Below, piece by piece: positions 1 through 7,016 of a stretch of DNA of 8,511 bases (the first letter of the stretch is position 1; each line of letters opens with the position of its first letter). Both the position numbers and the translations under genes were made by a program. The stretch spans positions 1 through 8,511 of the forward strand of contig JAURLM010000249.1 in assembly GCA_030831265.1 (NCBI GenBank), in the 5' to 3' direction. The notes under the pieces are model-generated. The model worked only from the letters and a program-made list of their open reading frames with translations. It did not search any database and was not told the DNA's origin. The DNA comes from Chloroflexota bacterium (GTDB taxonomy: Bacteria > Chloroflexota > Dehalococcoidia > Lucifugimonadales > Lucifugimonadaceae).

Positions 1-348
1 GCTGCGGCAAAAGGCGGCATCATCTCCCTGACCCGTGCCATGGCCGCGCATCACGGCAGACAGAACATACGGGTCAACTGCATCGCCCCCGGACTCATCT
101 ACACCACCATGGTCAGCTCAATGCCAGATGATGCACGCAACACCCGTAGAAAGATTGCGCCACTTGGCACAGAAGGCAACGCATGGGACATCGCAATGGC
201 GGCCGTATTCCTTGCAAGTGAGGAGTCCCGCTGGATCACAGGCGTCCTGCTGCCGGTTGATGCAGGACTCATGGCTGCTGCGCCAACGGCGGTGCTGAGC
301 AACCTGCTAGAAGATGACCGTCCGGGTGATGGTGCGATGCCCGAGTAG
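1..348 (+). CDS. Short-chain dehydrogenase/reductase (SDR), C-terminal part, cut by the window edge
   Basis: This is the last 115 residues of an NAD(P)-dependent SDR oxidoreductase of the classical/FabG-like type. The reading frame is open from base 1. The first residues, A-A-A-K-G-G, are the end of the YxxxK active-site motif; the catalytic Tyr would be the codon just before the window and the Lys is residue 4 here. The family segment N-C-I-A-P-G-L-I-Y-T-T follows (about residues 27-37), which closes the cofactor pocket. Then comes A-x-x-x-x-F-L-A-S-E-E-S-R-W-I-T-G-V-x-L-P-V-D-A-G, the usual C-terminal strand and dimer-interface region. About 20 extra residues, acidic and Pro/Gly-containing, follow the normal SDR end. 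The substrate cannot be told. The N-terminal Rossmann half (TGxxxGxG) lies outside the window. The family call is secure; the function is not. Confidence 0.93.
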   Translation, partial: AAAKGGIISLTRAMAAHHGRQNIRVNCIAPGLIYTTMVSSMPDDARNTRRKIAPLGTEGNAWDIAMAAVFLASEESRWITGVLLPVDAGLMAAAPTAVLSNLLEDDRPGDGAMPE

Positions 349-373
349 GTGAACTGGTCGAGCTTCGCAGCCG

Positions 374-571
374 TCAGATGCTGAACAGGCTCATAGCTAG
401 CGTGACGATACCAGCACCGAATATGGTGAGGCTCAGTTGGCGATGATGATCGAAGTAACGGATGCGCCTGATCTTTTCTCCGCCGGAATGCGTCATCAGG
501 TGTTCGGCGGCTTCAGCTCGAAAGTCTTTGCCGAAATACTCGCCGCAGTGTGGGCAGGTTGTTCCAAACAT
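374..571 (-). CDS. Small C2H2 zinc-finger-like protein with a C-terminal membrane helix
   Basis: This predicted protein has 65 residues. Near its N-terminus is C-P-H-C, then 14 residues, then H-L-M-T-H, giving C-x2-C-x14-H-x3-H. That is a C2H2 zinc-finger pattern with a slightly long middle spacer. A basic stretch (K-I-R-R-I-R) follows, and then a hydrophobic segment of about 20 residues (L-S-L-T-I-F-G-A-G to the end) that could be one transmembrane helix. I chose the ATG at 571 because GGAG (complement of 579-582) lies 7 bases before it. An ATG at 592 would add seven residues (M-N-G-W-S-G-A) but has a less well placed ribosome site. No specific family or function is recognised. A membrane-anchored zinc knuckle suggests a small regulatory or structural partner, but that is inference. 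It is oriented like the exporter remnant upstream, 168 bases away. Confidence 0.6.
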   Translation of the reverse strand: MFGTTCPHCGEYFGKDFRAEAAEHLMTHSGGEKIRRIRYFDHHRQLSLTIFGAGIVTLAMSLFSI

Positions 572-738
572 GGCGCCGCTCCATCCGTTCATCCACCAGC
601 GCGTTCAAGCGTCATCAGTGGCATTTCACGCATTGCCAGCACAGTCCCACAAACTCTAACCAGTCTCATAAGGGTAGACGTCGGAAAGTGGTGACAGGGT
701 TGGCCCCGGTGTTGGGTGAGGGCGTCTTGCCCGTTCGG

Positions 739-1269
739 CTACTCCTCACCCTCTGCGTCACCCTCAATGTTCAGGTCAGGCATCCAGTTCAGCCACCCGG
801 GCAGATACCAGTTGCGACGTCCCAGCAACCTCATCGTTGCAGGGACCAGGATGCTCCGCACAATAGTGGCATCCAACAACACCGCAACCGCCAGCCCAAA
901 ACCCATCTGTTGGAAGATAGTCAGGTCACCGGCAGCGAAACCGCCAACGTCCGTGCCAAGTGCGCGGATGTCCTGGATCAAAACGTCGATGAAATCAGCG
1001 AAGGAGTCATCTGAATAGGGAGTGGAATCCGCTGTGACGACCACTGCTTCAATGCTGGTGTAAGGGTCACGCAGACGTTCATCAATAAGTTTGTCTGCGG
1101 TGCGAGATTCCGGGCTGCTGAGGAATCTCCACTGGGACGAAAGGTTTCCCTGGAGGAACATTCCAGCGATTACACCGGCAATGAGGAACACCGCAACCCA
1201 GATACCAATAGTTGTCCGAGGCCTCCGCGTCGCGAAAGATGCCAGTGTTTCCGTAGTTGGAATTCGCAA
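739..1269 (-). pseudogene. MMPL/RND-family exporter remnant with a large in-frame internal deletion
   Basis: The frame encodes 176 residues, whereas MMPL-type transporters usually have about 700-1000 residues and 11-12 helices. Residues 1-106 look like a normal N-terminus: a basic start, a first membrane helix at about 19-40, then the beginning of the extracytoplasmic domain (S-S-P-E-S-R-T-A-D-K-L and onward). From about residue 110 the sequence becomes the far C-terminal end of the same family: G-D-L-T-I-F-Q-Q-M-G-F-G-L-A-V-A-V-L-L-D-A-T-I-V-R-S, the last helix, then R-N-W-Y-L-P-G-W-L-N-W-M-P. Everything between is missing, and the frame is preserved across the join (near base 940-955). The start is a TTG at 1269 with GAGGGG 8 bases upstream. 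Transport is very unlikely with nearly all helices lost, so I call it a pseudogene. A functional miniprotein or an assembly collapse cannot be excluded. Confidence 0.8.
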
Positions 1270-1277
1270 GAGTCATA

Positions 1278-1337
1278 CCCCTCGTTAGACCGTTCGTTAG
1301 AGTGCGGGATTATAGTAGGCAAGTGGCGGGTGAGTAA
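1278..1337 (-). promoter_or_regulatory. Promoter, ribosome site and direct-repeat operator candidate of the MMPL remnant
   Basis: Read on the minus strand, a perfect TATAAT lies at 1309-1314. A poor -35 match (TTACTC, 1332-1337) sits 17 bases upstream. Between the -10 and the start are two exact copies of TCTAACGA (complements of 1294-1301 and 1282-1289), 12 bases apart. The second runs into the GAGGGG ribosome site (1278-1283). Direct repeats placed just downstream of a -10 are a plausible repressor site; exporters of this class are often controlled by TetR-type repressors, but no such gene lies in the window. The -10 is good evidence; the operator role is inference. Confidence 0.5.
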
Positions 1338-1668
1338 CCGCCAAATTGACGCCGTACATGGAGATACAGGGCATATTTCGAGAGTGAAAAGCGATTTCCT
1401 GTCATTCCGACGTGTTTTGTTTCACCGTTGCTACATCCTTGCTGGCTGCTTGAATGGACGGTTATCCCTACCAGTCACTAACTGTTCGCGAACTGTCGCT
1501 CCGACCAAATCGGATGGATCTAACCTTTCGAGCAGGACTGACAGCCAGCATTGCTGCACACCGTGAAAGGTGTGGCCGCCAAAAACTCTCGAACCACAGT
1601 CATCCTTCGCATCTAATCCCGGTTTTGCGACTACCCGTATACTTGCGATACACGACTGTCGCATACCT
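1338..1668. other. Divergent intergenic region between MMPL remnant and formate dehydrogenase, with small hairpins
   Basis: No convincing gene is seen here; open frames in it lack ribosome sites and family features. It holds three short inverted repeats: TGGCGG/CCGCCA (1324-1329 with 1338-1343, overlapping the exporter promoter), CACACC/GGTGTG around a GTGAAA loop (1557-1574), and TGCGA/TCGCA (1644-1648 with 1659-1663), immediately before the formate dehydrogenase start. A TATACT hexamer at 1638-1643 could be its -10, giving a leader of only about 20 bases, but no matching -35 was found. The hairpins are directly visible; any regulatory role is inferred. Confidence 0.4.
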
Positions 1669-4512
1669 ATGACAACTCTCAGTGAAAAACCGGCCGCGTC
1701 GACCACCATGAAGCCGCTCAACCTGCAGGTGAACGGCATCGGTGTGTCAGTGCCTGCAAACGCTCGTGTGTTGCAGGCGTTGCGTGAAGCCGGGTTCAAC
1801 GTCCCGACTCTCTGTTATGACGAGCGGGTTGGCCCAAAAGGCACCTGCCGCATGTGCCTCGTCGAGGTGACTATCGACGGGAAGACGCAGACAGTAGCTT
1901 CCTGCACCGCTTTCGCGTCCGAAGGCGCAAAGATTGAGACGCATACGGCTGCAATCAAGGATTACCGTCGCACGCTTCTCGAATTGCTCCTGTCTGAGAC
2001 ATCGGCTCCCAGGAAATTCCCGGACAACGACCCGACCGCGCACTCAGAGTTCTACCGTGCAGTGCGTGAGTATGATGCGAAACCCGATGCGTTCCCTAAG
2101 CTTGAACGCCGTAAGCCCGCGCCAGACCCAAACCCGTTCATCCAGCGTGACTACGACCTGTGCATCGCCTGTTATCGCTGCACCAACATCTGCAACGAAT
2201 GGGAGCAGGCGGGTGCGATTACCGTTGATGGCCGCGGGCAGGACTCGCAGATATTCTCGTTCTTCGGTAATCAGCTTCTAGATAGCCCTTGTACGTTCTG
2301 CGGGCAGTGCATCAACACCTGTCCGACTGGCGCACTGACCGACCGCAAGCTGGCCGGTGTGGATGTTTTCAGCACGGAACGGACCAAGACTGTCTGCCCG
2401 TACTGTGGCGTGGGTTGTGGAATCAACCTGCTGACGCAGGATGGCGAGCTTGTCGGCACGCAGCCTGACTTCGATGCGGCATCACGCGGATCGCTATGCG
2501 TGAAAGGCCAGTTTGCATCGTGGGAGTTCGTGAAGTCCGAGGAACGTCTGAAGTTCCCACTCATTCGAAAAGATGGCGTGTTGCAGCGCGCTAGCTGGGA
2601 CGAAGCTCTCGACCTTGTCGCCAGCAAGTTCAAGCAGATAGTTGCGGAAGATGGCCCTGACAGCACCGTGTTCTGGGCGTCGGCGCGTGTAGTCACCGAA
2701 GCTAACTACCTCATCCAGAAATTCGCTCGCACCGCCATCGGCACCAACAATATCGACAATTGTTCCCGTACTTGACACGCTCCAACGGTCGCCGGTCTGG
2801 CGGTCATGGTGGGACGGGGAGCGATGACCAACTCAATCGAAGAGCTGGCCGACGCCAAACTCCTGCTTGTTACCGGCTCGAACACCACCGAAGCACACCC
2901 GGTCATCTCGCTGCGTATGAAACGCGCTGTTCGTAACGGCGCAAAGCTCATCGTCATCGACCCGCGCAAGATTGAACTCACGAAGTGGGCTGACCGGCAC
3001 GTGCAGATCAAGGTCGGCACAGACATCCCGTTCTACAACGCCGTCGCCAACGTCATGATCCGGGAAAAACTCTACAACGAAGAGTACGTGGACAGCCGCA
3101 CCGAAGGCTTTGCACAGTTCGCCCGCCACCTGGAACACTATCCACCAGAGTACGCTGCCGAAATCTGTGGCGTTCCTGTTGATGACATCTACTACGTCGC
3201 CCGTGAGTACGGGAAGGCATCTCCCGGAGCCGCCATCTGTTACACACTCGGCATCACCGAACACTCCTGCGGCTCCCACAACGTCCAGAGTCTAGCCAAC
3301 CTAGGTCTGCTCGGCGGCAACTTCGGAGCCTACGGCGCAGGCGTCAATCCCCTGCGCGGACAGAACAACGTCCAGGGCGCGGGAGATTCCGGTGCCATTC
3401 CAACCGATCTCCCCGGATACCAGAAACTCGAAAAACCTGAGGTTCGGGAGAAATTCGAAGCTGCGTGGGGTACACCACTGCCGAAACGCCGCGGCATCAC
3501 GAAGATAACGGCTATGGACCAGATGGTGAAAGGCCGCATTCGGGGAACCTACATCATGGGCGAGAACACGGTCGTCTCTGATCCTCACGCCAATCACGCT
3601 GAACACGCCCTCAAGTCGACCGAATTCCTCGTGGTGCAGGACATTTTCCTTACGGACACTGCGCGCCTCGCTGATGTCGTGCTTCCCGCCGCCGCTTTTG
3701 CCGAATCCGACGGCACTTTCACAAACAGCGAACGCCGTGTGCAGCGAGTGCGACCGGCCATCAAGCCTCCGGGTGAAGCCCGGCAGGACACAGAAATCCT
3801 GCTTGATCTGTTCGCTCGCATGGGCAAACCGCAACATGCCCAATCGGCCGCGGATGTCTGGGACGAAATGCGAAAGCTGGTTCCAATCCTGGGCGGCATC
3901 ACGTATGAACGTCTCGAGCAGGGCAACGGCATCCAGTGGCCGTGCCCGACCGAAGACCATCCCGGCACTCCGTTCCTGCATAAGGATGACATGGATTCAG
4001 GAATGCCCGGTTTCTTTGCGCCAGTTGACCACATCCCGCCAGCCGAAGAACCTGATGACGAATACCCGGTGCTTCTCACGACAGGTCGCAGGCGTTCCAC
4101 CTATCACACCGGAACTCAGACTGGCCGCGCATCAGGTTTCGGCCTGCTGGTGCCTCACGAAATGTGCGAAATCAACCCTACCGATGCTGCAAGCTGGGGC
4201 ATTGAGGACGGCGATACGCTCACCGTAAGTTCACGCCGTGGATTCGTTACGGTCGCCGCGAAGATCACTGAACGCTCCCCACGCGGCGCTGTATTCATGT
4301 CATTCTCGTTCCCGGAACTCACACGCACCAACAATGTGACCTCAGACGCCTATGACTTCATCACGGAGACGCCGGAATTCAAGGCGTGTGCCGTGAAAGT
4401 GGAACTGGCAGCAGAGCAGAACCCGGAATGGAAGCGCTCCCAGGAACGAATTCGCCTCGCAGGAGAGGTCACCGCACCGACAAAACTGCCCCGGCGGTTG
4501 CAGCGGCTGTAA
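1669..4512 (+). CDS. fdhA: Formate dehydrogenase alpha subunit, selenocysteine-containing, with NuoG-like iron-sulfur N-terminus
   Basis: This molybdopterin oxidoreductase of 947 residues is predicted to oxidise formate to CO2. Cofactor ligands appear in order: a [2Fe-2S] domain (Cys49, 60, 63, 79), two [4Fe-4S] clusters (Cys165/168/171/175 and Cys208/211/214/218), and the Mo-proximal [4Fe-4S] site (Cys243/246/250 and 277). The active site C-S-R-T-U-H has Sec369 encoded by TGA at 2773-2775, followed by His370. N-P-L-R-G-Q-N-N-V-Q-G supplies the conserved Arg (residue 563). The C-terminal molybdopterin dinucleotide-binding domain begins near residue 799 (Y-P-V-L-L-T-T-G-R-R). The frame continues exactly across the TGA. 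The His/Cys cluster often found between the 2Fe-2S and ferredoxin domains in NuoG-type proteins has no Cys here (residues 80-164). I used the ATG at 1669 as the start; no clear Shine-Dalgarno precedes it. No signal peptide is seen, so it is probably cytoplasmic. No partner (NADH- or quinone-linked) subunit or fdhD is adjacent. Substrate CO2/formate is strongly suggested by the Sec-His motif, not proven. Confidence 0.93.
2773..2810 (+). promoter_or_regulatory. Selenocysteine UGA codon with bacterial SECIS stem-loop
   Basis: TGA is at 2773-2775. After an 11-base spacer, GGTCGCC (2787-2793) pairs with GGCGGTC (2799-2805) around the loop GGTCT (2794-2798): seven consecutive pairs, including two G-T wobbles. 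The E. coli fdhF SECIS has the same distance from UGA to a GGUC-containing apical loop, and much of the surrounding coding sequence is alike (CACG..CCA.CGGT.GC.GGTCTG). SelB is known to bind such a loop to deliver Sec-tRNA. The structure was folded by eye. Confidence 0.85.
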
Positions 4513-4523
4513 CGCTGCTTCCT

Positions 4524-5207
4524 CTACGAATCCTTGTTTGACTCGTTCGCCGCACGTAACTCCGCCGCTTCTGCCCGCAATTCGCTGATGCGCTTCCACA
4601 GCACAAATACAACCAGGACCGTCACCGTCAGTATGATCGGCACGTCGAACGGCTTCGTCACATGCCGTATCTCGTCGTAATTAGCGCCAAGAGCCCAGCC
4701 GCCCCACGCCAGCCCGAAGGTCCAGGGAAGCGCCCCGAGGAATGTGAAAATACTGAATCGGATCACGTTCATGCGAGCGATGCCGGCGGGAATCGAAATG
4801 AAACCGCGTACACCCGGAATCATGCGAGCGATGAAAATCGTGATCTCGCCACGCGTTTCGAACCACTTGTCCGCTCGTTCGATGTCTTTGCGAGTTATGA
4901 GTGCGTACTTGCCGTACTTCTCAATCAGGGGCCGCCCGCCCGCTCTTGAAACGTAATACTCAGCGAGGGAGCCGAGTAGCGATCCCACCGCTCCGAAAAC
5001 GCCAGCCAGAACCACATACTCGAAACCGAGGTCCTTGTCTGCAACCAGCATCCAACCGGCGAGAGGCATGATGACCTCGGAGGGCAGGGGAATGGCCGTG
5101 CTCTCTATGGACATGAGGACTATTAGCCCCCACCAGCCCATGAAATCGTACGTGCCGGAAGAAAAGGCAAGTACAAAAGTCTCTGTGGCGTCGATTAATT
5201 CTCGCAT
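4524..5207 (-). CDS. DedA-family (VTT/SNARE-associated domain) integral membrane protein
   Basis: This 227-residue protein is typical in length for bacterial DedA proteins, a family involved in membrane homeostasis and, in some members, undecaprenyl-phosphate or phospholipid flipping. Residues 24-50 contain the re-entrant E-S-T-A-I-P-L-P-S-E motif after a first hydrophobic segment. A Gly-rich helix follows (G-V-F-G-A-V-G-S-L-L-G). At about residues 126-148 is the hallmark F-I-A-R-M-I-P-G-V-R-G-F-I-S-I-P-A-G, ending in A-R-M-N. Two more hydrophobic helices lie near 150-170 and 190-205, and the tail is charged and Glu/Ala-rich (E-L-R-A-E-A-A-E-L). The start ATG at 5207 has only a weak GTGAG upstream. 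It converges on the formate dehydrogenase with 11 bases between stops and no visible terminator. The family is secure; the lipid substrate is unknown. Confidence 0.92.
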   Translation of the reverse strand: MRELIDATETFVLAFSSGTYDFMGWWGLIVLMSIESTAIPLPSEVIMPLAGWMLVADKDLGFEYVVLAGVFGAVGSLLGSLAEYYVSRAGGRPLIEKYGKYALITRKDIERADKWFETRGEITIFIARMIPGVRGFISIPAGIARMNVIRFSIFTFLGALPWTFGLAWGGWALGANYDEIRHVTKPFDVPIILTVTVLVVFVLWKRISELRAEAAELRAANESNKDS

Positions 5208-5264
5208 GTGGACTCACGGGCCCCGGCAGGTGATTTGAACTGTAAGGCTGTCAACGGCCTTGCA

Positions 5265-5292
5265 ATTTTACGTTATGATTTGGTGTTAATAA
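5265..5292 (-). promoter_or_regulatory. Weak promoter candidate for the DedA gene
   Basis: On the minus strand TAAAAT (5265-5270) is a 5-of-6 match to the -10 consensus. TTATTA (5287-5292) lies 16 bases upstream as a poor -35. Transcription would start about 50 bases before the DedA ATG. The local AT-richness supports a promoter here, but the -35 is weak. A small inverted repeat AAGGC/GCCTT (5244-5261) lies just downstream. Confidence 0.3.
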
Positions 5293-5492
5293 TTAGGTTC
5301 TGGCGCGGAGGCTGTGCAACATGCAGGGTGTCCGTGGACCACGACGCAGCATCGTGGTTGGTCGTTCCAGATCCCGCATCTGAAGTCTATCGACTGGCAC
5401 CGAGTTGTGTGTGCGTGCATTCCCTTCACAATCTGCTGAATCTTCAGACAGGTTCACGGGGTAAATCTTCCACTGATCCTGCCAACCGGGAT
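5293..5492. other. Intergenic stretch between DedA and DUF2235 genes
   Basis: No gene is seen here. The only structure is an 11-base palindrome CGTGGACCACG (5333-5343) with a third CGTGG half-site at 5353-5357, which could be a protein-binding site for the flanking divergent genes. This could easily be chance. Confidence 0.25.
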
Positions 5493-5521
5493 TTGTCATT
5501 TCAGGCTACTCGAACTCAAAT
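5493..5521 (+). promoter_or_regulatory. Promoter candidate for the DUF2235 gene
   Basis: TTGTCA (5493-5498, 5 of 6 to the -35 consensus) and TCAAAT (5516-5521, 4 of 6 to the -10) are separated by exactly 17 bases. This would give a leader of roughly 75 bases to the ATG at 5602. Confidence 0.45.
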
Positions 5522-5601
5522 AGATGGAGAGGCCAAACTGCTAGCATCAGGACAATTGTTTCGGTGATCACAGCGTGTGGGTAACGAGGTTGGGTATTCC
5601 A

Positions 5602-6780
5602 ATGGTTTCGAACACTTCATCTTCTGATCTCAAGATGGTTCAGGTTCAACGGCCACCACGACGGCTTGTCATCTGTTGCGATGGCTCATGGAATCGTCCT
5701 GACACAGACCGACCAACCAACGTTGTCAAAGTGGCGAGAGGCGTGCTGCCTGTCGATTCGAACGGAACCAGCCAGATAGTGTTCTATGACTGGGGCGTCG
5801 GCACTGCCGGGAAGCTCGATGGCATCACTGGCGGCGCGTTTGGTGACGGCCTGAGCCGCAACGTGCAGGATGCCTACCGATTTATCGTTGCAAACTACCA
5901 GCCTGGTGATCAGATTTACCTGTTCGGCTTCAGCCGCGGTGCTTTTACTGCTCGCAGTGTCAGTGGCCTGATCAGGCAATGCAGCATCATTAAGAAGATG
6001 CATGCAGACGAGATTCCCGCTGGTTATGAACTCTATCGGGATGCCGAACGGCACCCGGATCATGTGGATTCTATTGCGTTTCGTGAAAAATTCGCACACC
6101 CGATGCCCCTGATCGAGTTCATTGGCGTCTGGGACACGGTTGGCGCTCTGGGGATTCCGGCCAACAAAGTCATTGAGGCGGTCAAGTTCTGGGTGTGGGA
6201 CAGGTGGTTTGGTAATCGAAACCCTGTAGCGTCACCCAGCCGCATGACCGCAGGAAGATGTCTGCCTAGAAACAAACACGCTTTTCATGATGTCGCCTTG
6301 TCGAAAATCATCAAGAACGCGTACCACGCACTCGCCATTGATGAAAGGCGTTCCACTTTCCTGCCAACTCTCTGGTGGCCACAGGATAAGGAGTATGAAC
6401 TGCCAGATGGTTCACAGCATCCGCAGGTAGTCAGACAAGTGTGGTTCCCTGGAGCGCATTCAGATGTCGGCGGTGGAAATGGGAATGTGCAGAATTCGTC
6501 ACTGGCTCTGGGCTGGATGGCTACGGCCGCAAATTCGACCGGGCTGGAGTTCAGTACCGATTTCTGGGACATGGTGAAGGCGGATACTGCGAGCCTGGGG
6601 CCAATCAGCAGTTCACCACCGGGAATCTGGCGGTATGCAGGTTCCGTGATGCGCAATATGACTGTGAACCCAGGCGGAAGCGCGGGCATCCATCCTTCAG
6701 CGCGGAAGAGGGAACAGGATTATTCACCTCCGTACTCCCCGGAGAACCTGGCTGAGTCTACGCTGCCTGAGATGGAGTAA
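5602..6780 (+). CDS. DUF2235 alpha/beta-hydrolase (Tle1-like putative lipase/esterase)
   Basis: The protein has 392 residues from the ATG at 5602. The N-terminal region L-V-I-C-C-D-G-S-W-N and T-N-V-V-K-V-A-R is typical of DUF2235. The nucleophile elbow is G-F-S-R-G-A (Ser111). Likely acid and base residues lie in I-G-V-W-D-T-V-G (Asp178) and in G-A-H-S-D-V-G-G-G (His286, Asp288). The length fits a complete single domain. There is no signal peptide or membrane helix, so it should be cytoplasmic unless exported by another route. Members of this family include type VI secretion phospholipase effectors, but no vgrG, hcp, PAAR or immunity-like gene is next to it, so an effector role is not supported here. 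GAGG lies 12 bases before the chosen ATG; an in-frame GTG at 5575 would add nine residues. Family certain, substrate unknown. Confidence 0.9.
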   Translation: MVSNTSSSDLKMVQVQRPPRRLVICCDGSWNRPDTDRPTNVVKVARGVLPVDSNGTSQIVFYDWGVGTAGKLDGITGGAFGDGLSRNVQDAYRFIVANYQPGDQIYLFGFSRGAFTARSVSGLIRQCSIIKKMHADEIPAGYELYRDAERHPDHVDSIAFREKFAHPMPLIEFIGVWDTVGALGIPANKVIEAVKFWVWDRWFGNRNPVASPSRMTAGRCLPRNKHAFHDVALSKIIKNAYHALAIDERRSTFLPTLWWPQDKEYELPDGSQHPQVVRQVWFPGAHSDVGGGNGNVQNSSLALGWMATAANSTGLEFSTDFWDMVKADTASLGPISSSPPGIWRYAGSVMRNMTVNPGGSAGIHPSARKREQDYSPPYSPENLAESTLPEME

Positions 6781-6989
6781 GTCGGGAAGACTAGTCGCTG
6801 GTGAGTGCCCGCGTGGTACACGGAAAATTTGTCGTTGCGACTGGCCTGGGCAATTCTTGGCCTCAATATTTGTCGCTGTGAGCAGGGCAGAAGTGATGCC
6901 GCGTGTGTCGGGCTGTGTGTCCGTTACCCAGGGAAGCTAGGATGCCTGCTGTTTCGTCATGACGCTTGGCGCGGTTCCTTCCACTTTTG

Positions 6990-7011
6990 AAAAACCGACG
7001 CTCCCCGCGAC
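6990..7011 (-). terminator. Weak terminator candidate of the possible frameshifted small gene
   Basis: On the minus strand GTCGC-GGGGA-GCGTC forms a short stem with one mismatch and is followed two bases later by five Ts (6990-6994). It starts 5 bases after the TGA at 7017-7019. The stem is weak, so this is only suggestive. Confidence 0.25.
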
Positions 7012-7016
7012 TTATT

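Noticed and set aside
550..1014. 154-residue plus-strand ORF opposite the MMPL remnant
   Set aside because: Its translation has no family features and it is antisense to a frame with clear transporter motifs and a promoter.
1570..1668. GTG at 1570 as start of formate dehydrogenase
   Set aside because: The added 33 residues do not resemble the family, overlap a hairpin, and lack a ribosome site; the 2Fe-2S domain begins naturally after the ATG at 1669.
2773..2775. TGA as a true stop, giving two separate genes (1669-2775 and 2806-4512)
   Set aside because: The frame continues unbroken, active-site residues flank the TGA exactly as in Sec-containing FdhF enzymes, a SECIS-like stem-loop follows at the right distance, and the second part has no ribosome site of its own.
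4513..4523. Bidirectional terminator between the convergent formate dehydrogenase and DedA genes
   Set aside because: Only 11 bases separate the stops, with no stem or T-run visible.
5208..5245. tRNA-like T-arm on the minus strand (TTCAAAT next to CACC)
   Set aside because: The five bases on each side of the T-loop do not pair, and no acceptor, D or anticodon arm could be found.
6794..6881. CRISPR-like or tandem repeat (GTCGYTG spaced by 37 and 41 bases)
   Set aside because: Only about 7 bases are shared by all three copies and the spacing differs; probably chance.
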